Shown: positions 1-13,162, numbered from the stretch's first letter. The stretch: 64,000 nucleotides of DNA from Rostratula benghalensis (GCA_013399305.1 VXAI01000096.1:680849-744848); one strand, 5' to 3'. The notes: a model not told the origin generated them from the letters alone. Made by a program: numbers and translations.

Positions 1-1927
1 TCTTTGTCAGTAGATGCAAGAGACACAGTGACCATGTAGAAAGGTCCAGAGCTGACAACAGAGCAGAGCTGACTTCAGAGCTTTTTGTATTTTTAGCATT
101 GCTGGTGGCAGAGATACTGACAGCAGAATGATCCCAGCTCCCTTCAACTGAGAAATGATTCACGCTCTGTAAAAATAAAGCTTGATGCAAGCAGTCCTGT
201 ATCCTCTGAAATGAGGACTGCAGCTCTTGAACTTCTAAAAGGACCTTTTTTTTCCAGTTCTTTAGAAAGACTTGCAGGGTTTTACTGTTAGTTTGGATTA
301 CTTTTTTCTGGTCAGCTCTCCTGAACAGCATTTTCTGGGAGTGTTTTCTACTCTAGCCCGGCCCTGCAGCTGAGCATTTTAAACTCAGATCTACTTTGGC
401 ATCCCCAATATTGACGTGAATTGTTCTCCGCTTCAGCCAGATGTTGGTATGTTCAATAAAGGAGCCTGTAACAGTTAATGCGTCACTCCGACTGTTCCTC
501 TGATGTGTAATCAGAGAGACAGCGTGAGCTTGTGATAGCAGAGCATCTTGTCCCTGGCCATCTGCTCTGGGTGCTTTTTGAGGCAGAGAGAAGATCTATT
601 TCCAGACAAGTGGCACTTGCTTTCAGTGGGAGAATCTGGATCTTTAGCAAAAGGTTTTGCATAGACTTGAAATAAAGAAGGGGGAGGGAGCGTGAGTGGG
701 AAAAAATATTTTAGTAATGCTTGTGGTTTACAAGGTCTTATAATATTTCAACAAATGGCATGCGTGTTCCATGTAAAGGCGGCTGTAGAAACAACCTTCA
801 GAGAGTTGATACCTCCTTTAATTAACTAATTAATTACTTGATCTGTACAGAAGGACATTCACAGATGCGCCAGGAATCCAGGATTTTAGCACAAAATAAT
901 GGTAATGAGTCCCCACACCTTAGAAAGTTGTTAGTCTTATCTAAACCCTTTTCCTTGTAGCAACATGTGTTATGCAAGGTTGCTCCTTGGAGGCTCTGTC
1001 TGCACTGCGCGACCGAGGTCAAGGCCTGGGATTTGCCCTGGGATCTGCTGGGATGAGGTCTGATGAGGAATGTGGTTCTGTCACCCAGAGATGTGCGTCT
1101 TCACGCAAATGCCTTGAAACAGCTGGAGCAGCTGCTTGTGTTTTCACATTCATGAAACACACACTCCTGGAAAATCAAGGTTTCTTGCTCGTCCCCATGC
1201 CTGCTCCGTGGTGCAGAGCCGCTTTGTGCGTGTTCGTGTGTGAGGCAGATGAAATGACTCAGCTCCAGGAACAGAAATAATGATTCAACTAAAAGTTTAA
1301 ACATAAGTTGCAGGATGGCAAAAAAGCCTTATGTGGACTTTCCACTGTTCTAACAACTACTTGTGACCTTTCATACAGTCAGGTAAGTGGCTTTATCAGA
1401 CAAAAACCTGAAGCAGGAACTCAGCTTGTTAACAGAATCACTTGGGTTGCAAGTGACATTTCTTTCCTTCTCTTTGCAAGCTTGATTGCCACATTTTAAA
1501 TGGCAACATTTATTCTGAGAAGAGTTGACTGGGATTTTAGCCACGTCGTTGATTTATGCACCAGATACCGTCAAATTGTATCTGCGTTAAGGAATGAGCT
1601 GTAAGCAGGGACCTGGAAACTGTGGCTTTAAAGGTGAATATCTTCTGAATATCTAGGTTCAGATCTTAGGTCACAGCTCAGAATGAGTATTAACAGCTCC
1701 TAGAAGTCTACGGGGTGTATGTTTCTCTTACTTTTTTTTTTTTTTTTTTTTTTTTTAATTTTTTATTTTTAAATTCAGTCAGGTAAACCCATGCACAGTG
1801 GTCACTGTTGAGGACAGGATGGAGACTGGCTCATAGGTCAGACCTGTGCATCTGCAGAGCAGCGTACAACCGTGCCAAAGAGGTTTGGTTTCTCAATTGA
1901 TTTATTAGATTTATTTGTTCATCTGAG
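1..1927. other. Unique non-coding DNA, no gene recognised
   Basis: No open frame here exceeds 102 codons and none resembles a known family. The stretch contains a TAATTA-rich block near 818-845 and a long poly-T tract at 1732-1756, both listed separately. Scattered AATAAA hexamers (for example near 173 and 673) are not attached to any recognisable exon. Confidence 0.65.
1732..1756. repeat. Poly-T tract (25 T)
   Basis: An uninterrupted run of 25 T is followed by an AT-rich tail to about 1776. On the minus strand this is a poly-A run preceded by an A/T-rich segment, so a very old minus-strand retrocopy tail is possible. No source transcript is recognisable next to it, and a simple homopolymer is the safer reading. 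Confidence 0.95.
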
Positions 1928-2028
1928 ACTTTGAGCAACCTGATTTAGAGAAGGTTATCCCTGCCCATGGCAGGAGGGTTGGACTAGATCTTTAAAGGTT
2001 CCTTCCAACCCAAACCATTCTATGATTT
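1928..2028 (+). mobile_element. CR1 LINE retrotransposon, 3' terminal fragment
   Basis: This is a 5'-truncated copy of the avian CR1 non-LTR retrotransposon, about 100 bp of its 3' end. The visible sequence runs through 'TTTGAGCAACCTGATTTAGAG', then 'CCCTGCCCATGGCAGG', 'GGTTGGACTAGATCTTTAAA' and 'CCTTCCAACCCAAACC', and ends in 'ATTCTATGATTT', the CR1 3' tail unit. CR1 copies are normally 5'-truncated and carry a short ATTCTRTG-type tail instead of poly-A, as here. The ACTAGATGATCTTTAA region is shortened by a few bases. The copy cannot encode protein. It is the best single indication that the genome is avian. Confidence 0.93.
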
Positions 2029-5000
2029 CTCTCTATTTACAAGTACAGCTTCATGAGGAGGAGGTCGATGCCAATGTATGGAGTATTTTTAGGTTCTTCA
2101 GAACTCATTAGGTCCTTTCCAAAAATCCCAAACTTTGTCAGTTGATCATTGAAATGGATTATAATTCCTCTCTTCTACCTTATTTAGAAAAGGGAAAACT
2201 GAAAATATGCAACAAGAAGAATAAGGAAAGCAGGAAAAATGGCAACCTGTTACAGCCATGTGCACCAGGCAACCTCAGAGAGCTCCCAAATCACAGATCT
2301 TTTTTCCAAATCACATGGACATGAGCATCTCAGAGAAATGGGAGAAGGGGGTCTGTTAAAAAAATGTCTGTTTACTTAGATACAATCTCAGAAATAGCAT
2401 AAAAATCCAGTTTGAGGTAGTTGTCTGTTTTGCAAAATTGCAACACAATGAGCTAAAACTTCACCAAGTTGCGTGCAATAGAGAACAGGTCTGGATCCTG
2501 AAAGGTCCTGGGCAGGCTGTACCAGTAACATAATCTGTAACATAAAGGATATATTATATAAACATAACATTTACTGTAATGCAAAGTGCAGCTGAGAGTG
2601 CGAGATAGGTAGAGGGAGAACATTAAGCAGCTTCTGGTGTGTTTGCTCTGGAGAAATTGCAAATGGATGTTAGCGATCCTGCTTCATGACTACCATTTAG
2701 ATTAGAAAGCCAGGCAGATAAGTATTGCTGTAGGAAATACTGAAATGCCAAGATCCTCAGATATTTAGGTAATCTTCTTCTGGGAACCTACAGGACAAAG
2801 AAAACCAAGCAGAACCTAGACACCTTCTTCACCTAAAAATATAACTCATCAGGCTCCTAGGAAAATCAAATCAAGCTGAGCATGTTTTTATCTGGGCTGT
2901 TTCACCGCCACAAAAATTCCTTTAAAATACAGTTGCTTGGTTAAAATTTCTTTAGTATTTTCAGCATCCATGGCCTTTCTGCTTCCTCAAATCACTTCTG
3001 AACTTGGAGTAATTTATTCCTTCTAGAGCAGGTATTTTGGCACCATTTTGCTTTTTCCTCTGTTTCTTCTGCCTGTAGACTCAGCAATGCACCTGAGCAT
3101 GTTAATTGAGGGGTATGTCTGCAAGGAGTTTCAGGACTATGATCCTCTAGATAAGGCTCTGCTGGGGCATCTAGGTGGAGAGGGAAGCTGGGTGGGTAGT
3201 GAGGTAATTTAAGTTTCTGCAGGGCCACTTAGGGCCAGAGCCAGGCTGGTGAGGAAAGAGCGATCATTGCTTGGCTCAAGTCAGACCCATCAGCTCAAAG
3301 ATGGTAGTTAGGATTGGTGTTACCGCAGGGAAGGTGAAATATACTGCCTTTTCTTTCCTTGTGCTGCCCAGTGAAAGCTTCTGTGTGAAGCTGGGAAAGT
3401 CTGCATGATAGTCATGGCACTAAGCTATGAGCATTGCTTTGGGTAGAGCCCTGTAATCAGCTCGGAGGAAAGAATTAACAAAAATTCTTAAATATGTTCC
3501 AAGAATAATGCAGTTCCTAAACCTCCCCGTAAATGTAAAACCACTGATGGGATTCTCTCCTTAAAAAGCCATCAATTATTGCCGTCAGTAATTGTATGAA
3601 TTGTGGAGTAGACACCAGACAAAATACTGACATATCTTAGTAGTGTCTTAGCTCCCACTCAGCCCTAGAAACGCCTGTCTTCCTCTTCTCTTGTCCTGAA
3701 GCAGTTTGCATGTTGGGGAAGACTGTCCAGGCCCCCTGGCATCCTCCTGAGTTGACGAACCAATGTTCTTGGAGTCTATCACAGAATTTGGAATAAAATC
3801 TGGGATGTTAAGTTAGAGCTTGTTGTGTGTTCAGTACCAAAGCCGCTGCCCAGCTCAGGCAGCTGCTGGGTGGCTTCTCCCTGTCCCCAGCCGGGAAGAG
3901 CAGTGATTGCACCTGGTGCTTTCTGCAGGATGCTCTGGGGTTGCACAGAGGGTAACCTAGATACAGGAGATTGAAATCAAAGAACCATCCAGGCTTGAGT
4001 GCTACTTCTTCCCTGATGCTGATTAGGTGGCTAGTATGAAAGGCAGGTATCTAATATGATGGCAGTTAAAGTCCTATCTCTGTGGTGCTCACATAACTAG
4101 CCAAAATAATTAGCACTGTGACTTCACAGCTCAGAGAGTAACTGTATAAGCTGCTTTTGATAACGCAGTGATGTTGTGATGACACAAACTGGCGATGTGT
4201 TTTATGGGAAGTCTCAGGCTGGCTGCTACTCAGCTTGGGCTCTTCTTTGTGAGCGCTTGCTTTCCATATTTTTGAGACTGTGTTAGTGGTATTCAGAAGA
4301 CACTGGTATTTCTCATCCATTTTTTCATTTGGACTTCATTTTGCTTTTTGTCATCTATGGAAACTGATCTATTCTAATGCTGTCCTGGCTAGATCTCCTT
4401 CTGAGCTGGTGTTCAAAAATACTCTCCTGCCATATGAGGCCAGCTAGTGAGTATTTGCCAAACAGAAGCTGGGCAAGCTGCAACGGGCTGGATTTGAATG
4501 AGTAAAGTAAAAATGGAAATTACAGGAATGTAATTTTGAATGTTTCGGTGACTCACAATCTGTTTGTTAGCAACAGAATGCCTTTTGGAGACTGTCTGAA
4601 AACTTGGGAAGAAGAGTACAGGACGTATCACGTCACCTTCGCTCACACTGAGTAAACTATTGTCCTGCTGTGAGACTTCAAAAGGCACATTGCCCAACAA
4701 GAGTTGTGCTGGCAGAGTTGAGTTCAGAATCTGGGAAGGAATTGAGTACATAGCCTTGGCCTTGAAACATGAAAATCAGAGTATGGTTTTGCTCCGTTCT
4801 CTTTTCTGAATAGATCTGTGATACTTAAAGAGAGAGAAGGATACGGTGCTCTCTGATCTGGCAAACGTTGTACTTTGATATTAATCTGAAAGTAGATGGG
4901 AAGAAGAACCCTTTCCAAATGAAGGTAGCTTTGTGGTTTATCCGTCAGTCATCATCTTATCTTAACAAGGAGGCATAGCACCTGTGTGATGATTAATCTC

Positions 5001-5332
5001 TGACTTTTTGGTTACTGAATGTTACTCATTAAAAAAGTGGCTGAAGTAAACATACCGTGCTGCCTGGGACAGATTCTGTTTGGGAACTGTTTTGTTTGCA
5101 GACCCCGCTTCACTGGCACTTTTCATTGGTAACTATACAGGAAATACAATTTTTAAAGTATTACCTGGTAGATGTGATTTGTTCTTTCTACCTCCATTTT
5201 GGCCTTCTGTGCAGATGCTCTGAGAAAACACAACCAGCAACCAGCCAGCCTGTCTCTGTGCCACTCATTGTCACATTTGCTCTGAGCATGGTCTTCAGAG
5301 GAACTTCTCCATACCCACCAAAGGACTGTGAC

Positions 5333-5350
5333 TTTTTTTTTTTTTTTTTT
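5333..5350. repeat. Poly-T tract (18 T)
   Basis: An uninterrupted run of 18 T. It is read as a phenylalanine run inside an otherwise arbitrary plus-strand frame and as a lysine run on the minus strand. This is a warning that those frames are not genuine coding sequence. Confidence 0.95.
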
Positions 5351-7542
5351 CTCTTAAACATGGGCATAGTGGTCCCACCCATTCAAAGCATTTGATTGGA
5401 GCACTTCTATGAGAAGAGAGTTCAGAGAGTTTTCAGTGACCTAATGAGGAAGGAAGACACTAACGCCCTGGGTCTGATCCTGACATTTTTGCTCGTGCTT
5501 AATGACTTCTGTTGACTTGAAGAAATCAGGAGCACAGGCATGACCGGGCCATGCTGCTAATGACACTCCTCTTGGATGTCACATTCCTTTTTGCGATGCA
5601 AGACTGAGACTTTTAGTGAATTCTTTACAAACTGGTTCATAGTCTCAGTTAAGCAACACATCCATTATGTATTGAGTTCTTTATGACAGTTCCTAGGGAA
5701 CAAATAAGAGTAGGGCTTAGTCACGGTGGGCATCAGAGCCCCTGCCCCCCGACCAGGCTGTGAGGCTGCGTCGCAGAGGAGGGCAGGCAAGATGGGGAAA
5801 GGGCTGGCTGCAGGGCGCTTGGTTACAGACTCAGCCCTGTTCTCGTTCAGCAATGCATGGGCTTGAGCGCTATGCGAAACAGCAGCCTGATTTCTCCACT
5901 CCGTGTTGATGTGGAGGCCATAAAGAGGAACCCTATGAAGTGTGTGAGAACATGACATGAATGGAGAGCAAAAGATTGTTCCGTTCCATATTTCTCTGTC
6001 TTCAATCTTTTTCGTTTTTCCCCTCACCCCTTCCTTCCTCTTACGCCTGCCAACCTTTTCCTGACCTGGCTTCTTTTTTCATCATTGGAAATCAGCTGGG
6101 CTGCCTTGGTGAAAAGGTTGCCTTCAAGGTGTGATGACTTAGAAACCAAGGCCAGTGCTGGTGAGCAGAGAGGCCAGATGTGGATGTGAGACAAACCAGT
6201 GGCTCCTGAGCTCACAGCTGTGCTGCTCTCCCTGCCCAGGGTTTAGATTGTCGATGTGGTGGTATCCACCCAGCCAAGCCTTCTTCTTCCCTCTACTTTA
6301 GAGGCATCCAAGTTCAGCTCCCTGGGGCAGAGCTCACAAACTCAGAGGTGCAAGGTTTCAACTGCTGTGAACTCTGTCCTGAATTTGGCACTCCTTAAGT
6401 GTCTCAGGGCTTTTGATATATAACCTAGAGATGTGCTTCCTAGTGTTACCTGTAGCCACATTGTCACTTTACAGTTCTTCAGGGATCTGTCCTCCACCTT
6501 TGTGTTTTACAGAACCCTCCAGGCTTCACGCCTTTCTTACCCTGCTAGCTGTGATTTACTGTTTCTGCCTTAAAATAGCCTTCTAGATCACGTGTGCACT
6601 GTGTGTGCTACAGCATGCACCTCTGGAGGTGCAGCTGGGGGCTTTTATTGTCTGCTTCCCTGCTGGTCCTGCTGTGGAAACACAAAAAGGACCTGCCTGG
6701 GGTACTCTGACCACAGCTGTTGGGGACGTGGCTGTTGGGATCCCTTCAGCAGAGCAGGTTGTGTCAGTTGCATAGAGCACCCGGTGCTCTTGTGCAGGTG
6801 GACAGCATCTGAACTACAGACTTGCCTGTGAGTTCTACTGGAGTTTGGGAAGTTGGGCATTTTGGTATCCAGAAGGGGCTCAGACCATTTTTTTAATGAA
6901 GTAATATCCTTTTCTTCTTTCAATCTGCTGCTAATGAACTTGTAAACTAAAGAGAAAAGAATAAATTGGCAATGGGTCCAATGGAGCTGATGGAAAAGGG
7001 CAGACACAAATCAGGAGTCAACAAAGTTGACTTTTGAGTCCTTGGACTTTGAGATTTATCTTCTTGGAGGTTGGGGGAAGGTGGGTTTGCATCCATTCCT
7101 GCTGAACTCCTACAGAAAAGATACCCATTTTTTTTCCATTTCTTTGGTATCATAACACCAAATTAATTTGGAGCAGCACGTGCCAAGAAGTTGTCTTTCC
7201 ATGGAGAACTTGTTATAATGCTTTTAATGAATTTTCCCCTATGGTTAGATGTCCTTTCAGAATTTTTCTATTTAAGGAGCACAGTATATTACTGCACGAG
7301 GCCCTCTGCAGCCTGTGCCAACACCATCCTGCCCATTGGAAGGTGGAAACCAGAGGGGCCAGCCAGCAGGTCCGCTGAAGCACAGTGCCACCATGTTGGC
7401 TGCTTGCAGCTGACCACTGTGGGAGGTGACAGGGTGACACAACCATGTGACCCATTTTCCAAGCTGCCTCCTTCACATTATGGAGACTGTTGGCACAGGC
7501 TGAAAATTCAGCCCATAACAAAATAAACGGGTAATTGTGGCT

Positions 7543-7560
7543 GGGAAGAGGGGGGGGGGG
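7543..7560 (+). other. Potential G-quadruplex (GGG plus G11 tract)
   Basis: A GGG triplet, four bases and an uninterrupted run of 11 G satisfy the minimal four-tract quadruplex pattern, with the long run supplying three tracts separated by single-G loops. The sequence pattern is seen directly. Folding in the cell is inferred. No promoter or transcript is recognisable beside it. Confidence 0.6.
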
Positions 7561-10500
7561 AGCACATGTGCATCAGTTAGAGTGTATTTTAAATTTATAA
7601 TTTTTTTTTTCTTCTCTCTGTGTTGTAGATCTCTCATCTTGGGAAGGAACGAGTGATTTGGGATCTGAAGGACACCTAATTCAATGCCATCCAAAATTTG
7701 GTAGCTGCCTCCCGTTGTTGATGCAGATCTGAAGATGGGGCGCAGGTGCTCAGAGAGGTTGAACATTGTGCCATGCTACGTACTTCAGCTGTCAAGGTAA
7801 GCAGCTCCCTCCAGTCCACACCACAGGCCCTGCACTTCACAGTAATAAAACAAGACATCCATTCGTGGTGGTGTCATCAAGACCTGTGTGCACACAAACT
7901 ATTCAAGGGATTTGCAATGAGAATAACGGGATAAAGGCCTCTGAACCCAACTGGGAGGTCCAGCATGAAGAGGGGCAGCAGAGGTCAGGCCCATGAAAAG
8001 ACATGTCCTTTTCTACCTTGGAGAACAGCAAGTGTCATGTCATCTCTGTAAGAGCAGAGCAGCCTTGCTCTTGAAGGTCAGGCTGTCAAGAGCTGAATTT
8101 TTCAAACAGACCAAGATCTTTTTTGTGAAGTAAGCCAAGCTCCTGCGTGAGACAATTTTTGTTCATTTTTTGGGGGGAAAAATGCTATTTTGAAAGGCTG
8201 TTTTCGTTGGATCTGTGTAACACATCATCCTGCCTTAGTCAACATTTGTTACACCTAAGAACTGGGGACAGAAGGCCCTCTGTCCCACTGCAGCTAGTGC
8301 TCCTCTAAGTGCAAGGAGCTGTACTATTTGCCTGTATTATATGAAAAGAAAACTTTATAAAGCTGTTTCCTTTATGACTATCCTTTGCTGAATGTTTGAG
8401 TGCTGGTATGAAATATCATTCTGGTTATGAAATATCTCCTTGCTTACAGTTTCCTTATCAAAACTAGAGGGAATCAGAACTCTCATGTGCAATTATATGG
8501 GACCAGGTCAGCACTACTTTCTTGCCAGAAAGATGATTTCATGTGCTCGTCCTTCTTAAGACTGTCAGTGTTGTTTAGAAGTCTTAGCTCTACGTTGTGC
8601 CAGGTAGATGGCTGACAAGCCAATTATCTCCATGATTGAACTGTTTTTATTCCTGGTTTGGCTGCTGGGCAGTTCAATACTGGCCATATGTGTGGTTTTT
8701 TACATCTTGATTTCTCTGTCGGTAAATATGAGGCTAGCATTAGTATCTCCCATATAAAGTCTTGCAAGGGTCTTAGGGTGGAAAATGCTGGATATGACCT
8801 CAGTGGTGATGCCACTGAATTCTGGGGTGTTTTAGAAATGCCAGTGATACAGACTGGGATGGTATGGATGTTCACCGTTCGTTCCTCTGCTATCTGCTAC
8901 GCAATAGGAGCAGTAGGGCTTTTCCTCAAAAAGAAAGTTCCTCTTTCAAGTCTCTGTTGCTGTAGAAAATCTAGAACACCCTCTTTCACACCTCAAAAAA
9001 AGGACTGACTGTGGCTGATGGCCAGTGTCATTATCCTTGTGAACAGCAACCTTCAGCTCAGAGGGGTTGATTTGCTCACCCATGAGATACCAGAATGGGG
9101 ACGAGGGGTGGATCTCTCTTTTGCTGCTGGATGCTGCTGGACCAGTGGGCGCCAATGGGGAAAATGTTTGTTTTGCTGTTGGCCTGTCTTCTGGACAGGG
9201 ATTTGGTGAGGATGCAGTAATGGTGACGTTGCAGATAATTGCAAGCTACCAGACAGAAGCAACGCTGAGACTGTAGGCTTTCCTGCATCCAGATCATGTT
9301 AACAGATCCCACCCTCCACTGCATGCTTTAGAGAAAGGCACAGTCTTCATAATAGGTCAAATTCACAGACTTCTATTTGCACCATAATCATCTCTGGAAA
9401 GAAATTTCTCACTGATTAACATATGCCCAGAAGCATTCACAATGAATAGGCCTTACAGTTTTGTCTTCAGACTACTGCAGACATTTGGTCGTATCTTCAG
9501 CTGGTGAAAACTGGCATTGCTTTGTTGCCTTTCCAAGTCAATTTACAATGAGTGAAGATTGGTCTTTCTGTTCTCCTTCACATGAAGGTCATGTAACTTT
9601 TGTGGCTTTGTGCAAGATGTTCTTTCTAAAGAGAAATGAATGTGCAGTTGTCTTTTATTTTGCAATGATCTTCTAAAGTACCCAGTTCAAAGATTGGGTG
9701 TGCTTGACACACTTTCCACCCATTTCTTTCAAATTAATAATCCTCTGATGCCTCTCACATGATCTGTTGGTCCTGCGAGGGTTTCAGCTTTGATGGAGTA
9801 GTCTTTGAACAACAAGAGAGGACTGGAAAATCTGGGGAGCTTCTGTTTTAGGAGCTTTGATATTGTGCTGGTACTACTACTCTGTCCTACTGTTAGGCTG
9901 TGTCAGTATTTCCAGTCTCAGAGGGTAATTTCATAATAGATATGGGAAGGAATCTCACTTAGGCTTGTCTGCAGTTTTCTTAGTTGCTTGGAGAAGACTG
10001 TAGTAACTTGCCCCCTTAGACTACCATTACCTTGTTTTCCACAGGATCTAAGAGTAGGGTGCTTCAAAGGAAAAATGTAGAAAGTTGGAGGAGAACCAGC
10101 CCCCACTGAGGAAAGGTCCCCATCCTAAAGCCTCAGTAAGAGAGCTGGGAGGTAGACATTTTTCCATCCCTCCCCTTTCTTCGCTCTGATAATTAAGAGC
10201 TTCAGCTGCTACTCACAGTGAGGAAAGGTTTAAGAATTTCTCTCACAGATAGTAGAGACATGAGTTGTTCTGGAGGCATACCAAAATCAAGACTCAGCTT
10301 CCTGCACAGTCAGGCTTTGAACCAGATCCCCCAGTGTGGCAGGGAAGTAGGCTGTTAGCTGGGCATCCTCTAGACCTGCCTCCAAAGAGATCCCAAAGAT
10401 GAGAGCTCAGAGCACTCTAGGAAGCTGGAAGAGCCTTGAAGCATTTACAGGAACAAACTGACTTGAGAAGGTTTCAGGCACTGCAAGCAGAAGAGGAAAA

Positions 10501-11829
10501 GTCCCCTTTGAAAGCCAGTAGAGTTTGGGCTCCAAAAGCTAGCTGAGGTTTTCAGGAACCGCTGCCTCTTCTGAGAAGAAAACCACAGAGTTGGAACTAT
10601 AAATCCACAGCCACTGGATTAGCTATTAAGCTATGGATAAAGGCAGAGTATCTTTAAGGACCAAGCTCAGCCCAAGTGGTCAGGAGCAGGAAGGATCCTA
10701 CAAGACAGGAGCCCGACTGCTTGAAGAACGTCAGGTTGTGTCACAGAGTAATGGGGGAAGAAACCAGCAGTTTTCACAGGCAGTGGTGGAAATCAAATCT
10801 GCTTTCTGACATGTCTTTCTGGGCATTCTCCAGGGTCAAGAGAGAGCTCAGATTATCAGCCCTTCCCCTAGGAGAGACACCAACAGAGACTTTCTGCTCT
10901 GTTTGACCCCCACTTTTTTCAAAATTCATAGGAAATCGCTATATTGGTGGCTTCTCTTGTTCCAACTCCAACTGAAATTCGACAACAATTCCCACACATG
11001 TGGGTCGTCTCCCTTACATATTGGGAGGAAATGGCTGCAGATCCCTTCTGTTCTGGAAGGTAGCACTTTCACAAGTCTCATCTCTAGGAAGAATCACCTC
11101 TAAAGAGGAAAAGGTGGCTTCCCTGTGACACTGGGTGCATCTGTCAGTGCTGTTTCACTCTGAGGCAGTCAGTAATTCAAGGTCTTGTTTGCACTTGATG
11201 CTGCCTCAGAAATTCTGAGTCACTCTTTACCCGAATTCACCCTGGTACATCTGTTTCCTCTGGGGTTCTATGATGACTGGGAAAGTCCTCAAGCACAAAG
11301 AAAATTGAAACTGGCTCCTTCTTAAAAACATAGTCCTGCTGCTTTTATAATGAGAAAGCAGGTTGGATGTCACATTCCTTGATAAAACACAGTTGTGTGT
11401 CAGTCCCAACATTTCTTAGGTGTTGAGACATAGCTTAGTTTTGCTGTCTGCTTGTGCTCAGGACCTTCTGGCTTTTGAGCTCCAGAGGGCCAAAACAGGT
11501 TTATACCTCCCAAGACCTTAAGTACAAATTACATTTATGTCAAAAAGAAACATCTCAGCCTATGCTCTCAGTCCTTGCCCTGGGAATAGTTATTGGTCTG
11601 TATCAGTACAGAAGAACCAAATGCACAATTTTCTTCCCTGTTTTTGACTTTGAAAGGAGTTTGGGGCCGTGTTTAGCTCAGCTCTGGCCTACATTTACTG
11701 CTTTCTACATGCATGTCTGTGTCACTTGGATCACTCTATCTTTGCTGAGGGTTAAGACTGTGTACACAGCTAGTTACTGGGGTCATCTGAAGTGCACTTA
11801 CATTTATTCTGTGGTAACTTGCTCATGAA

Positions 11830-11910
11830 TTTAAGCTCTGAAGGGCACCAAGCAATTGTGCTTATCAGTATGAGCCTTAGCACTCACTCTTGCTATTGGG
11901 CCCTCTCCTA
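11830..11910 (+). mobile_element. Possible ancient L3/L2-type LINE 3' relic
   Basis: The stretch contains 'TTAAGCTCTGAAGGGCACC', then 'CTTATCAG', 'GAGCCTTAGCAC' and, after a short insertion, 'ATTGGGCCCT'. The order resembles the 3' end of old amniote L3/CR1-like LINEs, where TAAGCTCT..GGGCAGGGAC, CTTA, a GCCTAGCAC motif and a GGGGCCCTGA motif follow each other. Similarity is patchy, and an insertion separates the last two motifs. I judge this from memory of the consensus, so chance resemblance is possible. Confidence 0.33.
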
Positions 11911-13162
11911 ATTTATCTTCAACCTCAGTCATTGCTGACAGCCCCGAGAACTTAAAATCGGACAATTGTTGGAGTATTCATGAAGCTCTAAATACATTGA
12001 AACCTCTACAAAAGCACCTCTGAAAGCTGAAGAAGAAAAATGTAACTGTCTGTAATGACACTTTCCTGCTGGTAGCCATAGATGAGTAGGTTTTTAGTAG
12101 CTTTTGATGAGGGTTTTAATAGGGCCTATCAATCTGACTGCATTTAAGTTATCAGCCATTGTTATATTACCCAAGTGATCACTGGTGACAGAGAACATGA
12201 GAAAGATTTAGCAGAATAAGAGTTTAGCTGAAATTCTGACCTGACAACTGTCAGTAGTGTGCATCTTTGCAGGATGCACAGAGACTATACCAATGCTATT
12301 TTGTCTTTCATGGTAGTACAACTATTGGTCTTCCCATGTCTCCTACCTTCTTTCTCTAGCTGCAGGCAATGGCATTCACTGCTGTCATACCTGGCCGAGG
12401 AATCTTTATTCAGATAAAGAGAGAAACTAGAAAAGGAGTGTATGACCCCATGTCATCACAAGTTTGGGATGGTAGAAGATGTGGGCAGCCAATGTCTCTT
12501 TCCAGCTATGTAGTTTACTTTCACCTAGGAGTGGATGCAACGTAGCTACTTGAGAGTCTCGCCTTCTTTGTTTTGCTCCTGTTTCAAAGTTAACAGTAAA
12601 GAAAAAAGGTATCCGTGAACGTCCTGTGGGTTAAGAACTTGAGGAAGCATAAATTGAGAGTTTCGGGCATTTATCTTCAACCAGCTGTCTCAAAGGCTGT
12701 GTGAGCTGTGAAGCCCATCCATCATTTGGCCACTGATGCCAGTGCCAGTGCCACTGCCGGAGCAAGATCAGTCAAGCTGGATTATCAGAGTCAAAGCCAG
12801 AGACAGCTCTTGTGGGAAGTGGTTGAGAAAGTCTCATGTCTTAATTCCTCATTGCGTAGGAAATAAAAAGGGGATTGTGCATGAGGGGTGGGAATGGCCT
12901 GTTTCTCATTATCTGAATGCATGGTCTTGAAAGAGAGGGTGGAGCCCCTGTGCGACAGAAAAATCATATTAATGCCATTTGTTTCCCTGTTTTTGCCTTT
13001 CAATGCTCTCTTCTGGGAGTCCAGGGGCTTTGCGTGTGAACTCCTGTATGTAGCTACTAGTAAGGGTGAGTTGTTCTATTTGTGATGAGAGTCAGGCATG
13101 GAGAAATGTGAAAAACAGACTCAAAAAGTAGAATTAAAGCTTTTTTACTCATGAGAAAATGA
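11911..13162. other. Unique non-coding DNA, no gene recognised
   Basis: No recognisable gene, RNA or repeat. An AT-balanced stretch around 12090-12200 contains clustered GATA-type and SOX-type cores and is treated as a possible conserved element in the findings. Open frames are below 75 codons. Confidence 0.6.

Larger units (their letters stand above)
2033..11829. other. Unique non-coding DNA, no gene recognised
   Basis: I see no gene in this stretch. The longest open frames are 120 codons (5665-6027 and 6645-7007, both minus), 116 codons (8658-9008, +), 112 codons (4413-4751, minus; 5057-5395, +) and 124 codons (11454-11828, +). All have low-complexity or arbitrary composition, compete with frames on the other strand and show no domain motif. 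A poly-T tract and a poly-G tract are listed separately. Confidence 0.65.

Noticed and set aside
1433..1475. AACAGAATCACTTGGGTTGC recalls the start of a reversed CR1 end.
   Set aside because: Similarity stops after about 25 bases and the expected AGTCCAACC motif does not follow.
1700..1800. T25 tract followed by AT-rich sequence read as the poly-A tail of a minus-strand processed pseudogene.
   Set aside because: No coding remnant or known transcript 3' end is recognisable on the far side and no target-site duplication was found by eye.
2410..2432. TTTGAGGTAGTTGTCTGTTT resembles the let-7 seed region.
   Set aside because: Only the first part matches let-7, the rest of the mature sequence differs, and no complementary arm that would fold a precursor hairpin lies nearby.
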